From assembly GCA_000438015.1 (NCBI GenBank), contig FR901632.1:11388-16874 (forward strand): a DNA stretch of 5,487 nucleotides. The letters are read 5' to 3'. The notes beneath the pieces are model-generated. The model worked only from the letters and a program-made list of their open reading frames with translations, was not told the DNA's origin and ran no database searches. The translations under genes and the position numbers were made by a program. Source of the DNA: Coraliomargarita sp. CAG:312 (GTDB taxonomy: Bacteria; Verrucomicrobiota; Verrucomicrobiia; Opitutales; Intestinicryptomonadaceae). The stretch's first letter is position 1, and the number at the start of each line of letters is the position of its first letter. This document shows positions 1-5,487 of the stretch, piece by piece.

Positions 1-1245
1 GCCGCTGGCGGCGGCCTTAGAGTCGGCCTGGTTCCAAAGCGCCTCCAGGAAGCCGGCTGGAATTTCCCTTACGCGCGCCTTTACTTTTTGGGTTTCGCTT
101 ACCCAGTAGCGCCCGTTATTTTCTATAAAATCCGGATAGCTGTAGCGCCCTGTTTCAGGAGTGGTATCTTCGGGGTTGTGCAGAAGTATTTCCGGTTGGC
201 TCCATTCTATTTTCCCGTTCTTTTCAACTCCTCCTGAAATCCAAACGGGATTTCTGTTTATGAGCCCGCGTTGCGAATGGTTGTGGAACCAAAGCAAGAA
301 TTTTCCGTTCTTTGCCTTGTACAGCTTGGGGCATGCGCGCGGAGTTTTTAACGGACGACCGTCCGGGTATCTTACAAAATCTGGCTCAGACCATGTTTTC
401 CCGCCGTCGCGGCTGTATGAGCATGCCGGATGCCCGAGAGTTGTCCTGTAAACGCAGTAAAGCGAGCCGTCTGAGAGTTCCACTAGATTGTGTTCTTCCT
501 GGATAGAGCCGAATTTAGGATTCCGTATTCCTTCATCGCCTTCGGGAAGCATTTTCCAATCCAGTTTTTTAGGGTCTCTTTCAGTTTGTATGTTATCGCA
601 TCTAAACATCCAGCCTTCTCCCTTTTCTTGCAAGTACTTTCCGAGTTTTGAAAAACAAAACGCAACCGCCCCGTTTGAGAGGCGTTTGGGCTTGTCTATG
701 CCCCAAAATATTTGGACTTCGCCCTTCCAATCGTTTTCCCTGTCGCAGCGCGTAATTCTAACTGGAAGCCTGTGCCGTTCAGACCATGTAGAGCCGAAGT
801 CGTCGCTATATCTGAAGCAATACCATCCCAGCATATCGTCGCGCACTATTTTTTTGCCGTTTAGGGAATCCACTTTGCTTCCGTTAAAATCGTAGAATAC
901 ATAGATTCGTCCGTAGTCGGTTAGAAATGGAGTCGCCCATGACGACGAAGGCGCGTCTGGCTTTTCTATCTGCACTGGCTTTGACCATGTTTTCCCGTTG
1001 TCGCTCGAAACCATGGAGACTATGTGCTGGCCTTTGCTGCCTTCCTCGCCCTCGGCCGTTGTAAATGCGCAAAACCAGCGTCCATCTGGCAAAACCAGCA
1101 TATAGGGCTGGTCGACATATCCATTGTCGTAAATTGAGTTTCCGTTGGGTGCGTAGCGCCAGTCGTCTGACAAATTTAGCGCGCTGGACAAATGGGCGCA
1201 AAATAGAATAAATAATATGGATAATATTTTTGCGGCTCGTGTCAT
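1..1245 (-). CDS. Secreted Asp-box (BNR/sialidase-like) protein, C-terminus cut by window edge
   Basis: The reading frame is open from an ATG at 1245 to base 1, giving 415 residues with no stop; the gene continues off the left edge. Residues 1-22 form a Sec signal peptide: basic start, hydrophobic stretch 7-16, likely cleavage after SSA (20-22). Three perfect Asp boxes (S-x-D-x-G-x-T-W) lie at 80-87, 147-154 and 278-285, and a degenerate blade repeat lies near 343-350. This is the signature of six-bladed beta-propeller sialidases and related BNR glycosidases, so export and action on glycans are inferred. At the N-terminal position where sialidases carry FRIP (Arg-Ile-Pro), this protein reads V-D-Q-P (44-47) before a PDGRW turn, so the first arginine of the sialic-acid-binding triad appears to be missing. 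True sialidase activity is therefore uncertain. No Shine-Dalgarno sequence is visible before the ATG. It is transcribed away from the other genes, which suggests an independent function. Fold assignment is strong; substrate is unknown. Confidence 0.85.
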   Translation of the reverse strand, partial: MTRAAKILSILFILFCAHLSSALNLSDDWRYAPNGNSIYDNGYVDQPYMLVLPDGRWFCAFTTAEGEEGSKGQHIVSMVSSDNGKTWSKPVQIEKPDAPSSSWATPFLTDYGRIYVFYDFNGSKVDSLNGKKIVRDDMLGWYCFRYSDDFGSTWSERHRLPVRITRCDRENDWKGEVQIFWGIDKPKRLSNGAVAFCFSKLGKYLQEKGEGWMFRCDNIQTERDPKKLDWKMLPEGDEGIRNPKFGSIQEEHNLVELSDGSLYCVYRTTLGHPACSYSRDGGKTWSEPDFVRYPDGRPLKTPRACPKLYKAKNGKFLLWFHNHSQRGLINRNPVWISGGVEKNGKIEWSQPEILLHNPEDTTPETGRYSYPDFIENNGRYWVSETQKVKARVREIPAGFLEALWNQADSKAAASG

Positions 1246-1329
1246 AATATGTTTTGGGTGGGTTGATAGTTATTTTTATTATGAAAGTTTTGGCTTTAAC
1301 CGAAGGCAATGCGCTTTGCTTTATAATGG

Positions 1330-1342
1330 AGCATTTTGCCTG
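1330..1342 (+). repeat. 13-bp direct repeat, copy 1
   Basis: AGCATTTTGCCTG occurs here and again, identically, at 1455-1467, 125 bp apart start to start. The second copy overlaps the 5' arm of the terminator-like hairpin. A perfect 13-mer twice within about 140 bp is not expected by chance. It may be a regulator half-site, or a segment allowing alternative RNA pairing. Confidence 0.5.
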
Positions 1343-1454
1343 GCGGAATACGCTTGCGGGAAATCCGGCAGAGAAGCAGTCGTTAGTTTCGTGCTTTTAA
1401 GAAGTAATTTGTTGGCTTCAAGACCAAAAGCTCAGAAAATAAAAAAAGTTAAAA

Positions 1455-1467
1455 AGCATTTTGCCTG
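1455..1467 (+). repeat. 13-bp direct repeat, copy 2
   Basis: This is identical to 1330-1342. Its TGCCTG portion forms most of the left arm of the hairpin at 1462-1494. Confidence 0.5.
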
Positions 1468-1494
1468 AAAAATGAGAGTATTAGGCAGTTTTTT
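1462..1494 (+). terminator. Terminator-like hairpin with T run upstream of the CMD-cupin gene
   Basis: TGCCTGA (1462-1468) pairs with TTAGGCA (1481-1487), seven pairs including one G-U, around a 12-nt loop. One G and then six T residues follow (1489-1494). This is the form of a modest plus-strand Rho-independent terminator. No annotated plus-strand gene lies upstream in the window, so it would end a small RNA, act as an attenuator, or insulate the promoter that begins 15 bp downstream. The stem is short and the loop large, so efficiency is uncertain. Confidence 0.4.
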
Positions 1495-1508
1495 GGCCGA
1501 AACGCGCA

Positions 1509-1536
1509 TTTACGGGAAAGAATTTTTTGGTATCAT
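1509..1536 (+). promoter_or_regulatory. Probable extended -10 promoter of the CMD-cupin gene
   Basis: The -35-like TTTACG (1509-1514) and the -10 TATCAT (1531-1536, five of six consensus bases) are separated by 16 bp. TGG directly before the -10 box provides the TGn extended -10 element. Transcription would start near 1543 and give a leader of about 47 nt before the ATG at 1590. Confidence 0.45.
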
Positions 1537-1575
1537 TTATATAGATATTGAAAATAAAACTATTCGCAGAATATG

Positions 1576-1581
1576 AAAGGA
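1576..1581 (+). promoter_or_regulatory. Ribosome binding site fixing the start of the CMD-cupin gene
   Basis: AAAGGA lies 8 nt before the ATG at 1590. The in-frame TTG at 1548 has no such site and would place a charged 14-residue tail before a clear signal peptide. The ATG at 1590 is therefore preferred. Confidence 0.7.
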
Positions 1582-1589
1582 CGCTAGAC

Positions 1590-2636
1590 ATGAAAACACT
1601 GGCTGCGCTGGCATGTATTTTAGGCATTTTAATGACAACAAACACACTGAGGTCGGAAACTATGGATTCGTTAACTCAAAGAGAAAAAAGCATTGCGGCC
1701 GTTGCAGCGTATTCTGCAATGGGCGATATTCAGAAACTAAAACAATCGCTTGCAGAGGGGTTGGATTGCGGCGTCACAGTTGCGGAATTTAAGGAGATTC
1801 TGGTTCAGACATACGCATATTGCGGATTCCCGCGCAGTTTAAATGCGCTTAACGCATATATGGAGCTTTTAAAAGAAAGAGGCGGAAAGGATGTTGAGGG
1901 AGCATCTCCGAGTCCGCTTCCAGGTGGGAAAAGCGTCGATTTCGGCGCTGAAAACCAGACAAAACTCGTAGGAGCCCCCGTGAAAGGGGAACTTTTTGAG
2001 TTCGCGCCGGCCATAGACGAATTTCTGAAGGCACATTTGTTTGGAGATATTTTTGCCCGCGACAACTTGGATTGGAGGACGAGGGAAATTGCCACAATAG
2101 CGATGCTGGCATCTATGGACGGAGTGGAAAGCCAGTTGAAAAGCCATATAAAAATAGGCTTGAACAACGGCGTAAGCGACAAACAGGTTTCCGAAATTCT
2201 TGCGATTGCTTCCGATGCCAAGGGAATGTCGAACACCAGCGCTTTCGATTTTGGTAAAGAGAATACGGCGTACGCGCGCTATTTTAGCGGAAAATCCTGG
2301 TTGGCGCCGCTTGCGGTTGACAAACGGCTTGGAGTCCCTATTTCCAATGTGACTTTTGAACCGGGCTGCAGAAACAATTGGCATAGCCATAGCCAGGGAC
2401 AAATTCTAATAATTACCGGAGGGGCGGGTTATTACCAAGAGAAGGGGAAGCCGGCCCGCCGGTTAAAGGAGGGCGATATTGTGGAAATCCCGCCGGATGC
2501 AGTGCATTGGCACGGAGCCGCTCCGGATTCTTGGTTTTCTCATCTTGCAGTCGAATGCAATCCTCAGACGAATAAGAATACATGGCTTGAGCCTGTGAGC
2601 GACGAGGAATACGCCGAGGCTACCTCCGGAAAGTAA
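1590..2636 (+). CDS. Exported carboxymuconolactone decarboxylase-like/cupin fusion protein
   Basis: The product has 348 residues. Residues 1-22 form a signal peptide (hydrophobic core 4-15), pointing to a periplasmic location. Residues about 30-95 are a first CMD/AhpD-like helical domain, with the characteristic YAYCGFPRSLNALN stretch at 75-88. Residues about 135-210 are a second CMD domain, with R163-E166 and the H186 helix followed by the GLNNGVS turn. Residues about 245-325 are a cupin barrel. Cupin motif 1 fits with G259, H265, H267 and Q271 (Gln where Glu is usual); motif 2 fits with G295, P301 and H306. H265, H267, Q271 and H306 are the likely metal ligands. No AhpD CxxC pair is present, so peroxidase-type thiol chemistry is unlikely. 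The CMD family acts on lactones or peroxides and the cupin may isomerise or oxygenate a small molecule, but the substrate is unknown. The gene is monocistronic and convergent with the flavodoxin operon. Family assignment is firm; the function is not. Confidence 0.9.
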   Translation: MKTLAALACILGILMTTNTLRSETMDSLTQREKSIAAVAAYSAMGDIQKLKQSLAEGLDCGVTVAEFKEILVQTYAYCGFPRSLNALNAYMELLKERGGKDVEGASPSPLPGGKSVDFGAENQTKLVGAPVKGELFEFAPAIDEFLKAHLFGDIFARDNLDWRTREIATIAMLASMDGVESQLKSHIKIGLNNGVSDKQVSEILAIASDAKGMSNTSAFDFGKENTAYARYFSGKSWLAPLAVDKRLGVPISNVTFEPGCRNNWHSHSQGQILIITGGAGYYQEKGKPARRLKEGDIVEIPPDAVHWHGAAPDSWFSHLAVECNPQTNKNTWLEPVSDEEYAEATSGK

Positions 2637-2652
2637 AACAGAAAAAATGTTG

Positions 2653-2688
2653 CAAAAAAGGCGCCCCCAACAAAAGGCGCCTTTTTTG
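2653..2688. terminator. Bidirectional Rho-independent terminator
   Basis: AAAAAAGGCGCC (2654-2665) and GGCGCCTTTTTT (2676-2687) form a perfect 12-bp inverted repeat around a 10-nt loop, extended by one more C-G pair. Each arm carries six A or T residues on its outer side, so a U-tract follows the GC-rich stem core on either strand. It lies 16 bp after the CMD-cupin stop and 18 bp after the flavodoxin stop on the other strand, so it can end both convergent transcripts. Confidence 0.92.
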
Positions 2689-2706
2689 TTTAACGCGTTT
2701 ATGTTT

Positions 2707-3276
2707 TTATTTTCCAAGGAGGCTGTTTAAACGCAGCCATTTTTCGATTTCCGCTTTTGACCCTTTAACTGAACCACCTCTTATCGGCAGAGCGTCCAGA
2801 ATTTCAGATTTTGGGCACAGCTTTTTGACTTCCTTTATGGAGCGTCCCATCCTGCTGCCCTCATGGGTCATGAAAGGTACTAATTTTTTTCCTGACATAT
2901 CGTTTTCGGCCAAAAACGTCCTTATGGGCGATGCAATGCTTCCCCACCAGTTCGGCGATCCTAAAATTATTGTACCGTATTCCTGAAGATTTGAAACTTT
3001 GGTTTTTATTTTAGGTTTAAATTCCGCATCCGCTTCTTTTTTTGCAATGGCTACGGTTTCATTGTAATCGGAAGGATACGGCTTTTCTGGAAGAACTTCC
3101 AGAATGTCGCATTTTAGGATGTCTTTTATTATGTTGGCGGCATACCGCGTATTGCCGCTCCACGAATAGTAGACAATTAGCATTTTTTCCCCTTTCTCAT
3201 AGGTTGTTTGCGCCGCCAAGTTTTTCATTGAAAGCAAGGCAAACGGCAGTGAGGCTATAAAATATTTTCTTTTCAT
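2707..3276 (-). CDS. Flavodoxin family protein with N-terminal export leader
   Basis: The product has 189 residues from the ATG at 3276. Residues 1-23 look like a signal peptide: basic MKRK, hydrophobic 5-16, then AAQ near 21-23. The KRKYF start also weakly resembles a Tat motif with the first Arg replaced by Lys. The flavodoxin domain starts at M32: beta strand LIVYYS, phosphate-binding loop SWSGNTR (38-44), and the FMN isoalloxazine loop GSPNWWGS (106-113), with tryptophans able to stack on the flavin. The domain length (about 158) fits the short-chain flavodoxin family. It would carry one or two electrons through bound FMN; partners are unknown. It is the last gene of a minus-strand operon, 97 nt after the alcohol dehydrogenase stop. 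Odd points are the export leader on a normally cytoplasmic carrier and a ribosome-binding-like AAAGGGG before M32 that could give a leaderless form. An upstream in-frame TTG (3318) only adds a charged tail and overlaps a hairpin. Confidence 0.88.
   Translation of the reverse strand: MKRKYFIASLPFALLSMKNLAAQTTYEKGEKMLIVYYSWSGNTRYAANIIKDILKCDILEVLPEKPYPSDYNETVAIAKKEADAEFKPKIKTKVSNLQEYGTIILGSPNWWGSIASPIRTFLAENDMSGKKLVPFMTHEGSRMGRSIKEVKKLCPKSEILDALPIRGGSVKGSKAEIEKWLRLNSLLGK
3189..3195 (-). promoter_or_regulatory. Possible internal ribosome binding site for a leaderless flavodoxin
   Basis: On the minus strand AAAGGGG lies 5 nt before an in-frame ATG (3181-3183, residue M32), exactly where ordinary cytoplasmic flavodoxins begin. 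It is stronger than anything before the ATG at 3276, where only AAGA-like sequence is seen. It also simply encodes Lys-Gly-Glu, so it may be coincidental. Confidence 0.35.
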
Positions 3277-3297
3277 GGCATATGTCTTAATGGTTAA

Positions 3298-3320
3298 TTT
3301 TATGCGGTGTTTCCGCAAAA
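3298..3320 (-). other. Small hairpin between dehydrogenase and flavodoxin genes
   Basis: TGCGG (3303-3307) pairs with CCGCA (3313-3317) around a 5-nt loop. Three more A-T pairs are possible beyond a single bulged base. No T run follows on the minus strand, so it is not a terminator. Its place 22 nt before the flavodoxin start suggests an mRNA processing or stability element, if it is real. Confidence 0.3.
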
Positions 3321-3372
3321 TTTTATCCGCCGGTTCTGGGAGGTATAAGGCTTGCGGTTAAAATAGGAGTTG

Positions 3373-4545
3373 TTATTTGTACGAGGCCTTGTATATGGAA
3401 ATGCAGTCGGCTTCGGACATTTGAATCCTGTCGTTTAAGAACAGAAAACTCATTGAATCTTTTGCATTTTTGGCGAATTTCTCAAATTCGTCGGGCGTTA
3501 TCCCGTAATCCGACATCTTGAGGCCGTCTACGCCGCATTCCCTTTGAAGCTTTTTTAATGCATCTAGGAAATCTGTAGGGGAGTTTGCGTTCTGATTCCC
3601 CATAAGGCGCGCCATTTGAATAAAGCGTTCGGGGCAGGCGCCTTTGTCTATAAAAAATGCGTAATAGGCTAAGCTTATCATGATTAGTCCTGCGCCGTGC
3701 GGAAGTTCCTGGTGGTATGCGCTCATGGCGTGTTCCAATGAGTGCTCGCTGGTGCAGGTTCCTGTGCTCATCATCATTCCCGAAAGCGTGTTTCCGAAAG
3801 AGACGTGCTCGCGGGCCTCCAGGTCTCTGCCGTCCTTTACGGCTCGCGCCAAGTATCCGGCTACATTTTTAATGGCCGTTTCGGCATACATGTCGCTAAT
3901 CGGATTTGCGCCGGCTGAAATATACCCTTCGGTGCTGTGAAACAGGGCGTCGAATCCTTGGTAGGCTGTAAAGCGCGGAGGAACGGAAAGTGTAAGTTTG
4001 GGATCTACAATCGACAGGGTTGGAAAGAGCGATTCGTCAAAAACTGCGGTCTTTTCATTTGTTTGGGGATTTGTGATTACTCCTCCGGCGTCGGCTTCCG
4101 AGCCTGTGCCTGCGGTTGTGGTTATGGCTACTATCGGCAGGGCTTTGTTTTTAAAAGGAAATTTTTTTCCGGTGCCGAATAAAACGTAGTCCCAAAGGTC
4201 GCCGTCGTTCACAGCCATCGCAGCAATTGCCTTTGAGGCATCCATTACGCTGCCTCCTCCCAAGGCTACTATAAAGTCGCACGAGTTTTCCTTTGCGGCG
4301 CTTGCTCCCGCCATGACTGTAGATTTCAATGGATTGGGTTCAACTTTGTCGAATATGCAATAGGAAACGCCTGCATGGGATAGCTGCTTTTCAAGCTCTG
4401 CCAAGTATCCGTTTTCGCGTGTGGATTTGCCGTTGGAGATCACCACAAGCGCCTTTGTTCCGGGAAGCTTTTCTTTGCATAGTTTTTCAAACGTTCCTGT
4501 CCCGAAAATAACTTTTGTGGGAATGTAGTTTACAAAATTTTTCAT
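3373..4545 (-). CDS. Iron-containing (group III) alcohol dehydrogenase
   Basis: The product has 390 residues, full length for the Fe-ADH family (FucO/butanol dehydrogenase/YqhD type). It would be a cytoplasmic enzyme interconverting an alcohol and an aldehyde or ketone with NAD(P)(H). The N-terminal Rossmann-like half carries GGGSVMDASK (96-105), the cofactor-binding signature, and TTAGTGSEA (143-151). The helical C-terminal half carries the metal ligands: D199 and H203 in FDALFH, H272 in SLEHAMSA and H283 in LPHGAG. All four are present, so the enzyme should be active. The start is set by AAAGGA (4551-4556) 5 nt before the ATG. That site abuts the stop codon of the upstream membrane-protein gene (11 nt between the genes), so translational coupling is likely. 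Substrate specificity and NADH versus NADPH preference cannot be read from the sequence; context suggests reduction of a toxic aldehyde or fermentation of a short-chain one. Confidence 0.95.
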   Translation of the reverse strand: MKNFVNYIPTKVIFGTGTFEKLCKEKLPGTKALVVISNGKSTRENGYLAELEKQLSHAGVSYCIFDKVEPNPLKSTVMAGASAAKENSCDFIVALGGGSVMDASKAIAAMAVNDGDLWDYVLFGTGKKFPFKNKALPIVAITTTAGTGSEADAGGVITNPQTNEKTAVFDESLFPTLSIVDPKLTLSVPPRFTAYQGFDALFHSTEGYISAGANPISDMYAETAIKNVAGYLARAVKDGRDLEAREHVSFGNTLSGMMMSTGTCTSEHSLEHAMSAYHQELPHGAGLIMISLAYYAFFIDKGACPERFIQMARLMGNQNANSPTDFLDALKKLQRECGVDGLKMSDYGITPDEFEKFAKNAKDSMSFLFLNDRIQMSEADCISIYKASYK

Positions 4546-4556
4546 AATATTCCTTT

Positions 4557-5231
4557 CTAATTTTCTGTTTTTTTGTTTTGCTTAAATATCGAACTGATAG
4601 AAACCAGGCTTAAGTGTGCGGCGTATGCAACTAGCAAAATTATAGATGCGCTCTCAAAGAAAAATAGTATAGTCGGGCGATCTTCATCCCAGTAGTCGAA
4701 AGAATATCCCAAAAATAGCTTGTCGAACATTGCCCGGTCTGCCCATGAATATGCGCCGCAGATAATCATGGCGAACATGGCGAGCTGGAATATTCTCCGC
4801 ATATGGCGTCCAGCTGGGTTTATATATTTAGATAAGGTTTTCCACTTCATGCCCAAATGGATAGCTCCTAAAAACATCAGCCAATATGCGGCTGTCGCAT
4901 GAATTTGCCTAATCTGCATTGTTTCGGCTATTCCAAGAAACGGGAGGGCAAACTTCGACTGAACTGCTCCGGTTGCAGCGGCAGTTATAAAAACGCAGAG
5001 CAGAAGCGCGTTTACCGCCGCGTTTAGAAGTCTTGCTGCCCCGTATTTTCCCTTAAAAAAGCCTAAGTACCAGCGCGCATTGAGAAGGTTGTGCCATGCC
5101 AACATCGCGCAAGCTGCAAGCCCAATCCATTCGTGGAAAAAATCTCCCGTTATGCGAAACGCAAGAGCAATGATCAGCGCAATTGCCATTGCGGCGTCGA
5201 GAGCGATTCGGCTTTTTATTGAAAATCTCAT
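4557..5231 (-). CDS. DUF4405-type multi-helix membrane protein, possibly b-type cytochrome-like
   Basis: The product has 224 residues from the ATG at 5231. Predicted membrane helices lie at about 8-26, 34-52, 70-90, 111-128, 146-162 and 188-210. The opening pattern (basic residues, a helix, then ITGDFFHEWIG at 27-37, WHNLLNARWY at 46-55 and FKGKYG at 59-64) matches the DUF4405 family as I know it. Histidines H33, H47, H111 and H125 sit in or beside helices, as in cytochrome b561/FdnI-like proteins, so haem b binding is possible but inferred. This is the first gene of the operon with the dehydrogenase and flavodoxin. The GTG at 5327 would add a 32-residue segment that lacks DUF4405 character and starts within the likely promoter, so the ATG at 5231 is chosen even though no Shine-Dalgarno sequence precedes it. 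Its role is unknown; electron transfer between quinone or cytoplasmic donors and an external acceptor is one option. Confidence 0.8.
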   Translation of the reverse strand: MRFSIKSRIALDAAMAIALIIALAFRITGDFFHEWIGLAACAMLAWHNLLNARWYLGFFKGKYGAARLLNAAVNALLLCVFITAAATGAVQSKFALPFLGIAETMQIRQIHATAAYWLMFLGAIHLGMKWKTLSKYINPAGRHMRRIFQLAMFAMIICGAYSWADRAMFDKLFLGYSFDYWDEDRPTILFFFESASIILLVAYAAHLSLVSISSIFKQNKKTEN

Positions 5232-5262
5232 ATAGGGAAAATTTGTATCGCGGAAAATGCAA

Positions 5263-5285
5263 TGCTGTATAGAATCATTACAGCA
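5263..5285 (-). promoter_or_regulatory. Inverted repeat in the operon leader (candidate operator or RNA hairpin)
   Basis: TGCTGTA (5263-5269) and TACAGCA (5279-5285) form a perfect 7-bp inverted repeat with a 9-bp centre. It lies between the predicted transcription start and the ATG of the membrane-protein gene. The 23-bp dyad has the size of a dimeric repressor site; as RNA it would be a stem-loop 31 nt before the start codon. It does not fit the spacing of a standard LexA box. Confidence 0.4.
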
Positions 5286-5317
5286 ATAAGGAATATTTAA
5301 GGGGAGGATTTTCCCAC

Positions 5318-5346
5318 ATGCTATCACTGTTTATTAAAAATGTAAA
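5318..5346 (-). promoter_or_regulatory. Probable extended -10 promoter of the membrane protein/dehydrogenase/flavodoxin operon
   Basis: On the minus strand TTTACA (-35, 5341-5346, five of six consensus bases) is followed after exactly 17 bp by TAGCAT (-10, 5318-5323). TGA immediately before the -10 box gives the TGn extended element. Transcription would begin near 5311, leaving a leader of about 80 nt. A perfect TTGACA farther upstream (5434-5439) with TATGAA at 15-bp spacing could be a weaker second promoter. Confidence 0.5.
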
Positions 5347-5487
5347 TATGCGTTTCGACTGAAAAATTGCCTAATCCGCTTGGAACATAAACTGCAGGCA
5401 TTGGGATGCGGATTCATACCGCCAATTTGTATCTGTCAATTAAGGCATTTGAGGGCGATGTTGGGAAAAGTAAGATGGCAAATAAAT

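Larger units (their letters stand above)
1246..1589. other. Divergent intergenic region
   Basis: No convincing gene is seen here. On the plus strand it holds an isolated perfect TATAAT (1322-1327) without a good -35 box, a 13-bp direct repeat (1330-1342 and 1455-1467), a terminator-like hairpin (1462-1494), and the likely promoter of the CMD-cupin gene (1509-1536). No good minus-strand promoter for the sialidase-like gene was found; CATAAT-like and TATAAA-like -10 boxes are present but lack properly spaced -35 boxes. Confidence 0.6.

Noticed and set aside
884..1309. Minus-strand 141-codon frame overlapping the sialidase-like gene
   Set aside because: It is an Arg-rich product in another frame of the same strand. 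The overlapping frame carries a signal peptide and three Asp boxes and runs on uninterrupted to base 1.
1326..1400. Plus-strand 24-codon frame starting in the TATAAT box
   Set aside because: Its ATG overlaps the -10-like element, no Shine-Dalgarno sequence precedes it, and the peptide has no recognisable features.
1217..1468. Plus-strand 83-codon open frame over the sialidase-like start and the intergenic gap
   Set aside because: It starts inside the real minus-strand gene, has no ribosome binding site, shows no recognisable protein character, and ends inside the terminator-like hairpin.
3937..4189. Plus-strand open frames antisense to the alcohol dehydrogenase
   Set aside because: They are shadows of a full-length Fe-ADH gene with all metal ligands intact, and lack ribosome binding sites or family features.
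5263..5285. LexA/SOS box
   Set aside because: The CTG and CAG cores are separated by 13 bases rather than 10, and no SOS-type gene is nearby.
5240..5433. 10-bp direct repeat AATTTGTATC at 5240-5249 and 5424-5433
   Set aside because: It is short and AT-rich, the copies are 184 bp apart, and one copy lies close to the start codon outside the promoter; chance is likely.
5458..5487. Possible start of a divergent plus-strand gene at the right edge (ATG at 5458 or 5475)
   Set aside because: Only 10 or 4 codons are visible, with no well-spaced ribosome binding site, so it cannot be told from chance. A divergent regulator here would be plausible but is not shown.

Overview
The window looks like chromosomal DNA from a Gram-negative anaerobe. 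The signs are Sec-type leaders on three proteins, a secreted Asp-box glycosidase next to redox enzymes, moderate GC, frequent ATA/AGA codons, and AAAGGA-type ribosome binding sites on only some genes. The combination recalls gut Verrucomicrobiota/Lentisphaerota or Bacteroidota-like commensals, but no phylogenetic marker is present, so the assignment is a weak inference.

Layout. Bases 1-1245 (minus) hold the first 415 codons of a secreted Asp-box (BNR/sialidase-like) protein whose 3' end lies outside the window. A divergent gap of about 340 bp (1246-1589) follows. It contains an extended -10 promoter for the next gene, a terminator-like hairpin with a T run, and a 13-bp direct repeat. Bases 1590-2636 (plus) encode an exported fusion of two carboxymuconolactone decarboxylase (CMD)-like domains and a cupin. 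A strong 12-13 bp bidirectional terminator separates it from the convergent block that ends at 2707.

The convergent block on the minus strand reads, in transcription order: a DUF4405-type multi-helix membrane protein (5231-4557), an iron-dependent alcohol dehydrogenase (4545-3373), and a flavodoxin with an N-terminal export leader (3276-2707). A good extended -10 promoter lies about 80 nt upstream of the first gene. The membrane-protein and dehydrogenase genes are 11 nt apart and probably translationally coupled; the flavodoxin follows after 97 nt.

How they may work together (inference): the dehydrogenase would interconvert an aldehyde or ketone and an alcohol in the cytoplasm. The membrane protein, with several helix-associated histidines, could be a b-type cytochrome-like electron carrier. 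The flavodoxin and the CMD-cupin both carry export signals and could act outside the cytoplasmic membrane. The set resembles an aldehyde/redox stress module with an unusual extracytoplasmic flavodoxin branch. The sialidase-like gene has its own orientation and probably belongs to a separate glycan-use function. I see no transposon, CRISPR array, tRNA or rRNA.
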